Below, piece after piece: positions 36,920 through 45,847 of a stretch of DNA of 64,000 bases. The notes beneath the pieces are model-generated. The model made no database searches. It was not told where the DNA came from and was given only the letters and a program-made list of their open reading frames with translations. This stretch comes from Candidatus Lutibacillus vidarii (GTDB lineage: Bacteria; Actinomycetota; Actinomycetes; Actinomycetales; Dermatophilaceae). The translations under genes were made by a program, and so were the position numbers. The DNA lies in assembly GCA_016717165.1 (NCBI GenBank), contig JADKGA010000002.1, forward strand, positions 1,302,001 to 1,366,000. The letters run 5' to 3'. How positions within the stretch are numbered: the first letter of the stretch is position 1; each line of letters opens with the position of its first letter.

Positions 36920-37891
36920 TCAGCGCGCCCGGGGATGCGCCCCGGCGTAGACCTCGCGGAGCCGCTGGACGGTGACCAGCGTGTAGATCTGGGTCGTCGT
37001 CACCGAGGCATGCCCGAGCAGCTCCTGGACCACCCGGACATCGGCTCCCCCGTCGAGCAGGTGGGTGGCGAAGGAGTGTCGCAGGGTGTGCGGCGACACC
37101 TTGCCGCCGAGGTCGGCCCGCTCGGCGGCCCGCTCGACCGCGGACCAGGCCCGTTGCCGGGTCAGCCGGGCCCCGCGGGTGCCGAGGAAGACCGCCGGTG
37201 TGCCCGTCCCACGGGTTGCGAGGACCGGCCGGCCACGGACGAGGTATGCCGACACCGCCTCTCGGGCATGCCGACCCAGCGGGACGACCCGCTCTTTGCT
37301 CCCCTTGCCGAACAGTCGGACGCTGCCGCCGTCGAGGTCGACGTCGTCGACGTCCAGCCCGACGACCTCGGAGATCCGGGCTCCGCACCCGTAGAGCACC
37401 TCGATGAGCGCGACGTCCCGTAGGGCGACCACGGGGTCCTCCGCACCCGCGGCGCGGATGAGCCGCTCGACCTCCTCGACCGCGATCGCCTTGGGCAGCC
37501 GCAACGCGGCCCGGGGCGGGGCGATATCGCGGGCCGGGTCCCTGGTCGTCATACCGTCGAGGGCAAGGAACTTGTGCAGCCCGCGGACGGCCACCATCGC
37601 GCGGGCGGCGGAGGCGGCGGTGAGCGGGCGATGCGTCGCATCGCCCTCTCGAAGTGCGGCGAGGAAGCCCGCCACGTCGGAGGGGGTCACGGCCTCGGCG
37701 TCGGTCACGCCGGCGCCGGTGAGGTACTCGGCATACCTGCGCAGGTCACGCCGGTATGCCGCGACCGTGTTCGCCGCCGCGCCGCGCTCGACCTGCTGGT
37801 GGGCCAGCCACCCCCGGACCTGCCGCTCCAGCCGAGTCAGTGCGCCTGGCGGAGCGGGCAGATCGGGGGTCGCGGCGCTCGGGTCAGGCAA
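36920..37891 (-). CDS. xerD: Site-specific tyrosine recombinase XerD
   Basis: 323 residues. The N-terminal core-binding domain has GWLAHQQVERGAAANTVAAYRRDLR; the catalytic domain has the Arg in YGCGARISE, HTLRHSFATHLLDGGADVR with His-x-x-Arg, then LGHASVTTTQIYT, where the nucleophile Tyr lies. It resolves chromosome dimers at dif with XerC. Position beside ald, parA and scpA is the standard chromosomal xerD locus, so this is housekeeping rather than a mobile-element integrase. It overlaps the ald stop by eight bases. Confidence 0.93.
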   Translation of the reverse strand: MPDPSAATPDLPAPPGALTRLERQVRGWLAHQQVERGAAANTVAAYRRDLRRYAEYLTGAGVTDAEAVTPSDVAGFLAALREGDATHRPLTAASAARAMVAVRGLHKFLALDGMTTRDPARDIAPPRAALRLPKAIAVEEVERLIRAAGAEDPVVALRDVALIEVLYGCGARISEVVGLDVDDVDLDGGSVRLFGKGSKERVVPLGRHAREAVSAYLVRGRPVLATRGTGTPAVFLGTRGARLTRQRAWSAVERAAERADLGGKVSPHTLRHSFATHLLDGGADVRVVQELLGHASVTTTQIYTLVTVQRLREVYAGAHPRAR

Positions 37892-38999
37892 GGGCCTCGT
37901 CGAGGGGCCGGTACGCGAGCGAGAGGTCGTCCGCGACCGCCTTGTAGGTGACCAAGCCGTCGTGGGTGTTCAGGCCCAGGGCCAACGCGCGGTCGGCCTG
38001 GCAGGCGGCCCGCCAGCCCTTGTCGGCGAGGCGGACCGAGTAGGCCATCGTCGCGTTGGTCAGCGCCCACGTCGAGGTGTTCGGCACCGCACCCGGCATG
38101 TTCGCCACGCAGTAGTAGACCGAGTCGTGGACAGTGAAGGTCGGGTCGGCGTGGGTGGTCGGCCGGCTGCCCTCGAAGCACCCGCCCTGGTCGATCGCGA
38201 CATCGACGAGGACCGACCCGGGCTTCATCTGGGCGACCATCTCGTCGGTGACGAGCTTGGGCGCCTTCGCGCCGGGGATGAGGACGGTACCGATGACGAG
38301 GTCGGCCCCGAGCACCTCCTGCCGGACCGAGAGCTTCGACGAGGCGATCTGGCGGACCCGGTTGTCGTACCGCCAGAAGCTCATCCGCAGCTTGTCGAGG
38401 TCGGTGTCGAGCAGGGTGACCTCGGCGCCCATGCCGAGCGCGATATTGGCGGCGTTCTGGCCGGCGACGCCGGCTCCGAGGACCACGACCTTGGCGTTGG
38501 CGACGCCGCCGACGCCGCCCATCAGCACGCCGCGTCCGCCTTGGGCCTTCATCATCGCGTGCGCGCCGACCTGCGGGGCCAGACAGCCGGCCACCTCGGA
38601 CATCGGGTAGAGCAGCGGGAGCAGCCCGGAGGGCAGCTGCACCGTCTCGTACGCGATCGCCGTGACCTTCTTGGCCATGAGCTCCTCGGTGAGCGGCTTG
38701 TCCGCGGCGAGGTGGAGGTAGGTGAACAGGACGAGGCCCTCGCGGAGCCGGTGGTACTCCTCCGCGATGGGCTCCTTCACCTTGAGCACCATGTCCGCGA
38801 CGCCCCAGACGTCGTCGGCCTCGGCGAGGATGGTCGCTCCCTGGGAGACGAACTCCTCGTCACTGATCGAGGAGCCGACCCCGGCACCGGCCTGGATGTA
38901 GACCTCATGCCCATGCCCGACGAGCTCGGCCACGCCCACCGGCGTGATGGCCACGCGGTACTCGTTGTTCTTGACCTCGCGAGGGATACCGACCTTCAC
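37884..38999 (-). CDS. ald: Alanine dehydrogenase
   Basis: 371 residues. The substrate domain starts [19 protein letters not shown], with catalytic Lys in MVLKVKEP and His in LHLAADK; the NAD domain has [33 protein letters not shown] near residue 300 is the family signature. It interconverts alanine and pyruvate with NAD, feeding nitrogen and carbon metabolism. The start is GTG at 38999, with AAGGAAGG nine bases upstream. The 198-base gap to the divergent membrane-protein gene should carry its promoter; I see no clear operator. Confidence 0.93.
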   Translation of the reverse strand: MKVGIPREVKNNEYRVAITPVGVAELVGHGHEVYIQAGAGVGSSISDEEFVSQGATILAEADDVWGVADMVLKVKEPIAEEYHRLREGLVLFTYLHLAADKPLTEELMAKKVTAIAYETVQLPSGLLPLLYPMSEVAGCLAPQVGAHAMMKAQGGRGVLMGGVGGVANAKVVVLGAGVAGQNAANIALGMGAEVTLLDTDLDKLRMSFWRYDNRVRQIASSKLSVRQEVLGADLVIGTVLIPGAKAPKLVTDEMVAQMKPGSVLVDVAIDQGGCFEGSRPTTHADPTFTVHDSVYYCVANMPGAVPNTSTWALTNATMAYSVRLADKGWRAACQADRALALGLNTHDGLVTYKAVADDLSLAYRPLDEALA

Positions 39000-39197
39000 G
39001 ATGACGCCCTTCCTTCTTGGAGGTTCCTCGGCCCGGAACCGGCGTCATTGCCGTCCGGGGCGGTACTGCAGCGCTGAGCCCGAGCATAGTGGGGCCGCCC
39101 TCGCGCGGCGGTGGGAGGATGCTGACCGGTTCGACGGTCCCGGCCCTGGTCCAGCGCGGGTCGACGGCGTCCGGGCCTACGCGCTGAGGAGGCGGTC

Positions 39198-39821
39198 ATG
39201 AGGAAGCTGGCGACGATCTCCCGGTCCCGGCTGGTCCGGCACCTGGTGCAGGACTTCCTGCTCATCGGGTGGGTGCTCGGCTGGGTCCGGGTCGGCTTCT
39301 GGATGCACGACCTCGTTGCGGTGCTGCGTCAGCCCGCCGACCGGCTCGGCTCGGTCGGGGCGGGCCTGGACCGGCAGCTGGGGGCGGCCGCCTCCGCAGC
39401 CACGGACCTGCCGCTGGTCGGAGACCGGCTCGGCGCGCCCTTCGAGGCCATGCGCGGCCCCACCCGTGAGCTGCAGGCCACCGCCGGTCAGCTCTCCGAG
39501 CAGGTGGAGCATCTGGCGACGGCCCTCGGGTGGGTCAGTGCCGCTGTCCCGATCCTCGTCGTCGTGGCGATCTGGGTATGGCGCCGCGCGCGCTTCTGGC
39601 AGCTGGCCCGCGTCACGGCGGCCCTGGTCGACGCCGACGAGGACCTCGACCTGGTCGCCCTCCGGGCGCTGGTGCACCAGCCGATGCACCGCGTGGCCAG
39701 CATCAGCGCGGACCCCGCCGGCGCCTGGCGTCGCCGTGAGCCGGCCGTGCTTCGCCAGCTCGCCGAGCTCGAGCTCGACGCCGCCGGACTGGTTCTGACA
39801 GCACCGCCCGCGGTTCGGTGA
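39198..39821 (+). CDS. Membrane protein of unknown function
   Basis: 207 residues with two hydrophobic helices, one near residues 18-38 (LLIGWVLGWVRVGFWMHDLV) and one near 110-127 (VSAAVPILVVVAIWVWRR). Between them is an Ala/Leu-rich, probably coiled, extracellular loop (RQLGAAASAATDLP, RELQATAGQLSEQVEHLA); after the second helix comes a cytoplasmic tail of about 80 residues. I do not recognise a family. ATG 39198 is preceded by GAGGAGG. It is divergent from ald and is followed 60 bases later by the LppU-like gene. Confidence 0.65.
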   Translation: MRKLATISRSRLVRHLVQDFLLIGWVLGWVRVGFWMHDLVAVLRQPADRLGSVGAGLDRQLGAAASAATDLPLVGDRLGAPFEAMRGPTRELQATAGQLSEQVEHLATALGWVSAAVPILVVVAIWVWRRARFWQLARVTAALVDADEDLDLVALRALVHQPMHRVASISADPAGAWRRREPAVLRQLAELELDAAGLVLTAPPAVR

Positions 39822-39884
39822 ACCACCGGGGCACTGGGCCCGTATATTGCCCGGTGGACCCCCGTGACGAGACCAGGAGAGCCT

Positions 39885-40472
39885 GTGACAGACATCCCGA
39901 ACACCCCGCCCTCGCCCGACGGGACCGAGCCTTTCCCGACGGTCACGCCGGACCGCACTCCTGAGCTGACCAGCGGCACTCCCACAGCGGCCGTTCCCCC
40001 GCCCTACCAGCCCCCGGCCGAGGGTGCCCTCCCCCCGCCGTACCAGCCGCCGGCCGAGGGTGCCCTCCCCTCGCCCTACCAGGCCCCTGCGGACAGCCCG
40101 TTTACCCCGGTGGAGGCACCCACGAGCTCTGGCGGTCTGTTCGGCAGGCCTATCGTCAGGGCAATTCTCGCAGCCGTTATTGCTGTCACGGTCGGCGTGA
40201 GCGTCCAGATGTACTCGAAGCGCAACGACCCGGAGAAGGCCGTCGCTGGCGACTGCATCCAGAAGGACGGCGACAGCGATGCGAAGAAGGTCGACTGCTC
40301 CTCCCCGGACGCGCAGTTCAAGGTGCTGTCCAAGGTCACCAATGTCAAACGCTCGGCAGCCACGGACGAAATCTGCTGGAACCAGCCCGCCACCCATTCG
40401 CTTTGGCAGGGTCAGAGCGACAAGGATGACGCCATCGGCTTCGCTCTCTGCCTGGAGCAGATCGTCAAGTAG
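39885..40472 (+). CDS. LppU/SCO3897-like protein with proline-rich tail
   Basis: 195 residues. The cytoplasmic N terminus is Pro-rich with about two and a half copies of a 12-residue unit of the form PPYQPPAEGALP (residues about 35-67, also a visible DNA repeat). One membrane helix (about 92-112, ILAAVIAVTVGVSVQMY) leads to an extracellular domain with four cysteines (GDCIQK, DCSSPD, EICWNQ, FALCLEQ), the pattern of LppU/SCO3897-like proteins. Function unknown. GTG 39885 is chosen because AGGAG is eight bases upstream. The AT content of the membrane-helix codons is higher than in neighbours. Confidence 0.7.
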   Translation: MTDIPNTPPSPDGTEPFPTVTPDRTPELTSGTPTAAVPPPYQPPAEGALPPPYQPPAEGALPSPYQAPADSPFTPVEAPTSSGGLFGRPIVRAILAAVIAVTVGVSVQMYSKRNDPEKAVAGDCIQKDGDSDAKKVDCSSPDAQFKVLSKVTNVKRSAATDEICWNQPATHSLWQGQSDKDDAIGFALCLEQIVK

Positions 40473-40482
40473 CCTCACCCCT

Positions 40483-41091
40483 GTGGCCGTGGACCGGTTC
40501 GAGGGACGCATCTGCGGCGTCGGCACCCGGGAGGGCTCGCGGATCGTCGTGGGTCGGTGGGACCGCTCACCGCTGGGCGAGTTCGCCGATGTCATGGTGG
40601 AGTCGCGGGACGGGCACCGACTGCTCGTCGCGCCGTCACGGGCTGTCGCCGAGTATGTCGGTTCGACATACCGGTTCGACGAGGTCCGGGTCCAACCGGT
40701 CGCGGTCGAGGAGTCCACGGGGCGCTGGGACGTCCATGCCGGACCGGTCCAGGTCGCGGTGAGCTTCGGCGGGCGCCTCCCGCTCGGGCGGGTGCTGCAC
40801 GCGATCCCCACCCGACTCGCCACCGAGCGACGCTGGGCAGCGGCGACCGACCTCGTCGCCCGAGTCGTCCTGCGCGGGGTCCGGACCACCGGATCGGCCG
40901 GCGGCGGACGCCGCGAGACCTACTGCGTCACCGACCTCGTCGCCGTCACCACTGTCGTCGGCGAGGTCTTCGGCCGCGACGTCATCGCCCTCGCGCCGGT
41001 CGACCCACCAATGCGGTTCGGCTTCTCCTCGACACCCCGGACACCGTCCCTGGCCAGCGTGGTGACCTACGTGGAGTCCCCGTCGCGCTGA
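40483..41091 (+). CDS. Conserved actinobacterial protein of unknown function
   Basis: 202 residues without signal peptide or membrane helix: VDRFEGRICGVGTREGSR, GRWDRSPLGEFADVMVE, RLLVAPSRAVAEYV and a C-terminal RFGFSSTPRTPSLASV. The mix suggests a small cytoplasmic alpha-beta protein; proteins of this type are found across actinobacteria but I know no function. The start is GTG 40483 or the GTG six bases later. It begins ten bases after the LppU-like stop, so the two may be co-transcribed, and overlaps the convergent hisS by 25 bases. Confidence 0.65.
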   Translation: MAVDRFEGRICGVGTREGSRIVVGRWDRSPLGEFADVMVESRDGHRLLVAPSRAVAEYVGSTYRFDEVRVQPVAVEESTGRWDVHAGPVQVAVSFGGRLPLGRVLHAIPTRLATERRWAAATDLVARVVLRGVRTTGSAGGGRRETYCVTDLVAVTTVVGEVFGRDVIALAPVDPPMRFGFSSTPRTPSLASVVTYVESPSR

Positions 41092-42449
41092 GCCGCGATC
41101 ACCGTCGGGTGCAAGTCCTCCGCCGGTGGTGACCACGCCCGCTCGTCGGCCGGCTGCTGCTCCCCCGTGCGGATGTCCTTGACCTCGTCGACGGCCTCAG
41201 CGTCCCGGGCGGGGAACCACACGAACGGGATGCCGCGGCGGTCGGCATACCGGATCTGTTTGCCGAACTTGGCCGCCGCGGGGGCGACCTCGCAGGCGAC
41301 CCCCCGGGCGCGCAGTGCGGCCGCGACGGCGTTCGAGCGGGGACGCGACGCCTCGTCGTTGACGGCGACGAGGACGGCGGCGGGCGTCGAGCGGCTGGCC
41401 GTGGCGAGCCCGCGCGAGACGATGAGGCCCATGAGCCGGGTCACCCCGATGGACACCCCGACGCCGGGGTAGGCCCGGACCCCGTCCGAGGCGAGCTCGT
41501 CGTACCGTCCGCCGCTGCACACCGCGCCGAACTCCGGGTGGCCGAGCAGGAAGGTTTCGTAGACGGTGCCGGTGTAGTAGTCCAGGCCCCGCGCGATCCG
41601 CAGGTCCGCCTCCACCCGCCCCGGGGCGTGGGCCATGCCCTCGCGGATGACGGCGGCCAGCGCCGCCAGGCCCTCGTCCAGCTCGGGGTGGGTCACACCC
41701 AGGGCCCGGACCGCGTCGACGAAGCCGAGGTCGGTCGAGCGGATCTCGGCCAGGGCGAGACACTGCCGCGCCTGGGCGGCGTTCAAACCGGACTCGACCA
41801 GCATGGCCTCGACCCCGGCGGCGCCGATCTTGTCGAGCTTGTCCACGATCCGTAGCGTCGTGGCGACGTCCTCGATGCCGATGCCCCGGTAGAAGCCCTC
41901 GCAGATCAGCCGGTTGTTGACCTTGACGACGAAGTCCCCCACCGGGAGCTGCTCGAAGATCCCCGCAAGGATCAGCGGCAGCTCGGCCTCGAAGTGCGGC
42001 GCGAGGGTGTCGACATCGATGATGTCGATATCGGCCTGGGTGAACTCGCGGTATCTGCCCTCCTGCGGCCGCTCCCCGCGCCACGAGCGCTGGATCTGGT
42101 AGCGGCGGAGCGGGAACTGCAGCTTGCCGGCGTTCTCCAGGACGTAGCGGGCCAAGGGGACGGTGAGGTCGAAGTGCAGCCCGAGGTCGCTGCCGGCGTC
42201 GGCGGCCGCGGCTGGGCCGGCACCGTCGCTGCGCCCGGCGAGCCGGCTGACGGCATAGATCTCCTTGTCGGCGTCCCCGCCCTTGCCGACGAGCCGCTCG
42301 ACCGGCTCCACCGCCCGGGTCTCGACCGAGACGAAGCCGTGCAGCTCGAAGGTCCGCTGGATGACGTCGAGGAGGTGCTGCTCGACGATCCGATCCGCGG
42401 GGAGGAACTCGGGGAAGCCGCTCAGGGGGGTGATCTTGGGCTGGCTCAC
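41067..42449 (-). CDS. hisS: Histidyl-tRNA synthetase
   Basis: 460 residues, a class II synthetase. N terminus ITPLSGFPEFLPADRIVEQ, motif 2 region RRYQIQRSWRGERPQEGRYREF, the histidine-A loop GLDYYTGTVYETF, motif 3 GGRYDEL plus GVGVSIGVTRL, and a C-terminal anticodon-binding domain (VLVAVND...). It charges tRNA-His. The N-terminal half has an Ala/Gly-rich insertion (GAGPAAAADAGSD) at about residues 79-91. It overlaps the MBL-fold gene upstream by four bases (42446-42449), matching Rv2580-Rv2581. Confidence 0.95.
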   Translation of the reverse strand: MSQPKITPLSGFPEFLPADRIVEQHLLDVIQRTFELHGFVSVETRAVEPVERLVGKGGDADKEIYAVSRLAGRSDGAGPAAAADAGSDLGLHFDLTVPLARYVLENAGKLQFPLRRYQIQRSWRGERPQEGRYREFTQADIDIIDVDTLAPHFEAELPLILAGIFEQLPVGDFVVKVNNRLICEGFYRGIGIEDVATTLRIVDKLDKIGAAGVEAMLVESGLNAAQARQCLALAEIRSTDLGFVDAVRALGVTHPELDEGLAALAAVIREGMAHAPGRVEADLRIARGLDYYTGTVYETFLLGHPEFGAVCSGGRYDELASDGVRAYPGVGVSIGVTRLMGLIVSRGLATASRSTPAAVLVAVNDEASRPRSNAVAAALRARGVACEVAPAAAKFGKQIRYADRRGIPFVWFPARDAEAVDEVKDIRTGEQQPADERAWSPPAEDLHPTVIAAQRDGDST

Positions 42450-43150
42450 GGGCGCAATCCTTGCAGGTACGGGTTGGTGGCGCGTTCCCTTTTCATCGTC
42501 GTCGCCGGGCCGTGGCCGGGCAGCACCAAGGTGTCATCGGGCAGCGGCAGGACGCAGTCACGCAGCGAACGGGTCATCGCGGTCATCGACCCACCGGGCA
42601 GGTCGGTGCGGCCGATCGACCCGGCGAAGAGCACGTCGCCGCTGACCACCGTGCTCGTCAGGCCGCTGTCGCGACCGATCCCGTCGGGCACCCCGGGCAG
42701 GGCGAACATGACCGAGCCCTCGGTGTGTCCCGGCGCATGGGTGACCCGCACGTCCAGCCCGGCGAGGGTCAGGCCGGCGCCGCCGGAGATCTCGATGATG
42801 TCGTCCGGCTCCCGCCAGGTCGCGCGGCTCCCGAACTCGGCCTCGAGCATCGCCAGCAGCTGCGGGTCGACCCCGCCAAGTGGGTCGCGCAGGCGGTACC
42901 GGTCGTCCCCATGGATGTATGCCGCCGCGCCGCCGGCGCCGCAGACCGGCGTCACGGAGTACACGTGGTCGATGTGACCGTGGGTCAGCAGGACGGCGGC
43001 CGGTCGCAGGCGGTGCTCCTCCAGCAGGGCCTGCAGCCGGGGCAGCACACCGACCCCAGGGTCGACAACGACGGCATCCTCCCCCGGTCCGGTTGCGAAG
43101 ACATAACAGTTCGTCGCGAAGGCGGCCGCCGGGAACGCGAAGGTCAGCAC
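42446..43150 (-). CDS. MBL-fold metallo-hydrolase (glyoxalase II-like, Rv2581-like)
   Basis: 234 residues. Metal ligands are THGHIDH (His57, His59, Asp61, His62), THAPGHTEGS and VSGDVLFAGSIGRTDLPGG, with a final His in LPGHGPATT; this is the glyoxalase II-like metallo-beta-lactamase fold, binding two metal ions. Relatives hydrolyse thioesters such as S-lactoyl thiols. GTG 43150 is the only usable start before the conserved AFPAAAFATNCYV. By position between hisS and a cyclophilin it equals Rv2581. Confidence 0.88.
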   Translation of the reverse strand: MLTFAFPAAAFATNCYVFATGPGEDAVVVDPGVGVLPRLQALLEEHRLRPAAVLLTHGHIDHVYSVTPVCGAGGAAAYIHGDDRYRLRDPLGGVDPQLLAMLEAEFGSRATWREPDDIIEISGGAGLTLAGLDVRVTHAPGHTEGSVMFALPGVPDGIGRDSGLTSTVVSGDVLFAGSIGRTDLPGGSMTAMTRSLRDCVLPLPDDTLVLPGHGPATTMKRERATNPYLQGLRP

Positions 43151-43242
43151 GGCACAGACACTAGTGACATTGCCTAGACTGCACGTGGCCGCATGCGGCC
43201 TGTCCGTCCCAGCGGGGACCACTGAACGACGAGGAGCACGCC

Positions 43243-44109
43243 GTGACCAAGGCTCAGGACCGGGCCCGTGAGCGCCGCCGCGCTGAGAAGCTGGCCGAAC
43301 GCGCCGGAGAGCCGGTGCCCGCCCTGCGGCGAGACCGGCAGGTGGCGGCCACCTTGATCGGGGCCCTCATCCTTGTTATCGGCGCCGTGTGGTTCTCCGC
43401 GTGGAACTCCACCCGCTCCCAGCAGGCTGCCTCGGACCCGCTGTCCTCGGTGACCGCCGAGCCCACGAACCAGGCGACCGGGTCGCCGTCGACGTCGGCG
43501 ACTCCCACCCCCTCGGCGACACCGATTGTCCTGCCCGGGTGCACCGCGGCGCCGAAGGCGCCCGGCAAGGGGTTGACGCTGACCCAGCAGCCCGACCTCG
43601 CCGGGACGACAGGCAAGCGATTCCTCGCGACGATCACGACCAACTGTGGGGCGCTGACCATCGACCTGTATGGCGACAAGGCACCCAAGACCGTGTCATC
43701 CTTCCGGCTGCTTGCCGAGAAGGACTACTGGAAGAACACCCCGTGCCACCGGTTGGTGACCTCCGGCATCTTCGTCCTGCAGTGCGGCGACCCGACCGGT
43801 ACTGGAAGTGGCCCAGGTCCCGGGTACAGCTATGGCATCGAGAACGCCCCAGCGGACGGCAAGTACCCGCGCGGGACCCTCGCCATGGCGCGGACCCAGG
43901 ACCCCAACAGCAATGGCGACCAGTTCTTCATCGTCTACAAGGACACGACCTTGCCGACCGATGGTGGCGGATACACCATCTTCGGGAAGGTCGTCTCCGG
44001 ACTCGAGATCGTCGACAAGGTCGCGGCAGCGGGGATCAACCCCACCGACCAGACCTCGCCGCTGGCCCCCCTGTCTATCCTGTCCGCAAGCGTCAAGGCG
44101 AAGGGGTGA
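43243..44109 (+). CDS. Membrane-anchored peptidyl-prolyl cis-trans isomerase (cyclophilin)
   Basis: 288 residues. A basic cytoplasmic N terminus (RARERRRAEKLAERAG) precedes one membrane helix (about 34-52), a Ser/Thr/Pro linker (about 65-95), and an extracellular cyclophilin domain (about 120-288) with FRLLAEKDYWKNTPCHRL, GTGSGPGPGYSYGIENA, GTLAMART and NGDQFFIVYKD. It should catalyse proline isomerisation in exported proteins; it corresponds to PpiB (Rv2582). GTG 43243 has GAGGAG upstream. The stop overlaps the next start (GTGA). Confidence 0.9.
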   Translation: MTKAQDRARERRRAEKLAERAGEPVPALRRDRQVAATLIGALILVIGAVWFSAWNSTRSQQAASDPLSSVTAEPTNQATGSPSTSATPTPSATPIVLPGCTAAPKAPGKGLTLTQQPDLAGTTGKRFLATITTNCGALTIDLYGDKAPKTVSSFRLLAEKDYWKNTPCHRLVTSGIFVLQCGDPTGTGSGPGPGYSYGIENAPADGKYPRGTLAMARTQDPNSNGDQFFIVYKDTTLPTDGGGYTIFGKVVSGLEIVDKVAAAGINPTDQTSPLAPLSILSASVKAKG

Positions 44110-45770
44110 GCACCGTGAGCGAGACCCCGGACATGGAGCTCGACACCACCGTGGCCCCCGAGGTCGTCACCGAGGTTGAGCTGGTCACCGAGCCGCAGCC
44201 CGAGGCTGAGGCTGCCGCCGAATCGGAGGTCGCGTCAGAAGCCGCGGCTGACGAGCCCGAGTCGGAAGGCCACCCTGAGCCCGAGACCGAGCCCGGGGCT
44301 GCTGCCGAGCCCGAGACAGAAGGCGCCACTGAGCCGGAAGCCGGGGCTGCCGTCGAGCCCGAGTCGGAAGGCCACCCTGAGCCCGAGACCGAGCCCGGGG
44401 CTGCTGCCGAGCCGGCCGCCGAGGTCGTCGCGGCGCCTGAGCCCAACCCCGCCGCTCCGCCCGTCTCACGTCCCCCGGTGCCGTCGCCGGCGATCCTTGC
44501 GCAGCGCCATGGTTCCCCGTCCGCCCGGGCCTTCGGGCGAGTGGACGAGGACGGTATCGTCTACGTCCGACACGGTGACGGGGAGCGGGCCGTGGGCTCC
44601 TACCCCGGTGCCCGGCCACAGGATGCGATCGGCTACTTCGTCCGCAAGTATGACGATCTGCTGGCCAGCGCTGACCTGCTCCTCCAGCGACTCAACCACA
44701 CGACCGTGGCGGCCAAGGAGGCCGCCGAGGCGCACGCCAAACTGGCCGAGCAGGTGTCCGGGGCCAATGTCGTCGGTGACCTCGCCGCACTGGACGAGAA
44801 GGTCGCGGCGATCGCCGCGGTGGTCGAGAGCCGTCGGGGCGAGGAGGCTGCCGAGCGCGCCGCGGCCAAGGAGGCCGCGAAGGAGCGCCGCACCGCGATC
44901 GTCACGGCCGCCGAGGCGATCTCCGCGCAGGACCCGGAGCGGATCCAGTGGAAGGCCAGCGGAGCCCGGATGCGCGAGCTGCTCGATGAGTGGAAGGCCG
45001 AGCAGCGAGGCGGGGTCCGGATCGACAAGGACTCCGAGGCAAGCCTCTGGCACCGCTTCAGCGCGGCCCGGAACAGCTTTGACAAGGCGCGCCGGACGTA
45101 CTTCGCCCAGCTCGACTCCGCCCAGTCCGAGGCCCGGGTCATCAAGCAGAAGCTCGTCGCGGAGGCCGAGAGCCTCGCCAAGAGCACCGACTGGGCCGCC
45201 ACCGCAGGTGCCTTCAAGAGCCTCATGAGCCGGTGGCGCGACGCGGGTCGGGCCAGCCGGCCGGACGACGACGCGCTGTGGACCCGGTTCAAGACAGCCC
45301 AGGACTCGTTCTTCGCCGCCAAGGACGCAGTGACGGCCGCCGAGGACGAGGAATACCGCGCGAACCTCGCGGTGAAGGAGAAGCTCGTCGCCGAGGCAGA
45401 GGCGATTCTCCCGGTCGCCGACCTCGAGAAGGCCAAGGCCGCCCTGCGCAGCATCCAGGACCGGTGGGAGTCCGCCGGGCGGGTTCCTCGTACCGACATG
45501 GACCGCATCGAGCGGGCCCTCAAGCGGGTCGAGCAGACCGTCCGCGAGGCCGAGGACAAGCGCTGGGCCGCGAGCAACCCGGAGGCCGCAGCACGGGCGC
45601 GCAGCCTGGTCGAACAGCTGGAGAGCTCGGTCGCGACCCTGCGCAAGCAGCTCGCCGCGGCGCAGGCCAAGGGCGACTCCGGCGCTGTCGGCAAGGCCAG
45701 GGATGCCCTGCAGGCCCGGGAACAGTGGCTCGAACAGGCTCGCGCGGGTCTGGCCGAGTTCGGCGGCTGA
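44106..45770 (+). CDS. DUF349 domain-containing protein with acidic repeat N terminus
   Basis: 554 residues. The first 120 are extremely acidic (Glu/Pro/Ala) with two copies of a roughly 20-residue block. From about 190 on, three DUF349 repeats follow, each a short helical unit with a conserved Trp and Arg (WKASGARMRELLDEWK, FKSLMSRWRDAGRASR, LRSIQDRWESAGRVPR), then a coiled coil. DUF349 proteins are cytoplasmic and of unknown function, abundant in actinobacteria. GTG 44106 overlaps the cyclophilin stop; a second GTG at 44115 is also possible. Convergent with rel. Confidence 0.82.
   Translation: MSTVSETPDMELDTTVAPEVVTEVELVTEPQPEAEAAAESEVASEAAADEPESEGHPEPETEPGAAAEPETEGATEPEAGAAVEPESEGHPEPETEPGAAAEPAAEVVAAPEPNPAAPPVSRPPVPSPAILAQRHGSPSARAFGRVDEDGIVYVRHGDGERAVGSYPGARPQDAIGYFVRKYDDLLASADLLLQRLNHTTVAAKEAAEAHAKLAEQVSGANVVGDLAALDEKVAAIAAVVESRRGEEAAERAAAKEAAKERRTAIVTAAEAISAQDPERIQWKASGARMRELLDEWKAEQRGGVRIDKDSEASLWHRFSAARNSFDKARRTYFAQLDSAQSEARVIKQKLVAEAESLAKSTDWAATAGAFKSLMSRWRDAGRASRPDDDALWTRFKTAQDSFFAAKDAVTAAEDEEYRANLAVKEKLVAEAEAILPVADLEKAKAALRSIQDRWESAGRVPRTDMDRIERALKRVEQTVREAEDKRWAASNPEAAARARSLVEQLESSVATLRKQLAAAQAKGDSGAVGKARDALQAREQWLEQARAGLAEFGG
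44253..44413 (+). repeat. Exact direct repeat inside the DUF349 gene
   Basis: A block of about 59 bases starting GAGCCCGAGTCGGAAGGCC occurs at 44253-44311 and again, identical, at 44355-44413, 102 bases (34 codons) apart. The period is a multiple of three, so the acidic block can expand or contract in frame. It encodes PESEGHPEPETEPGAAAEP in both copies. Confidence 0.9.
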
Positions 45771-45820
45771 CTGACCCGCTCTCGCACGGACCGTCGTTCA
45801 CCCGTCCATCGCTCTCTCGG

Positions 45821-45834
45821 CCCGGCGCGCCGGG
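45821..45834. terminator. Palindrome between convergent DUF349 and rel genes
   Basis: CCCGGCGCGCCGGG is a perfect 14-base palindrome in the 77 bases between the two stop codons. It lacks a loop and a T tract, so terminator function is weakly supported; placement is the main argument. Confidence 0.25.
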
Positions 45835-45847
45835 TCCGCGACGCCGG

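Noticed and set aside
36920..37891. Tyrosine recombinase as a mobile-element integrase
   Set aside because: Gene order with ald, parA and scpA is the standard chromosomal xerD locus, and the nearest tRNA is 7.6 kb away.
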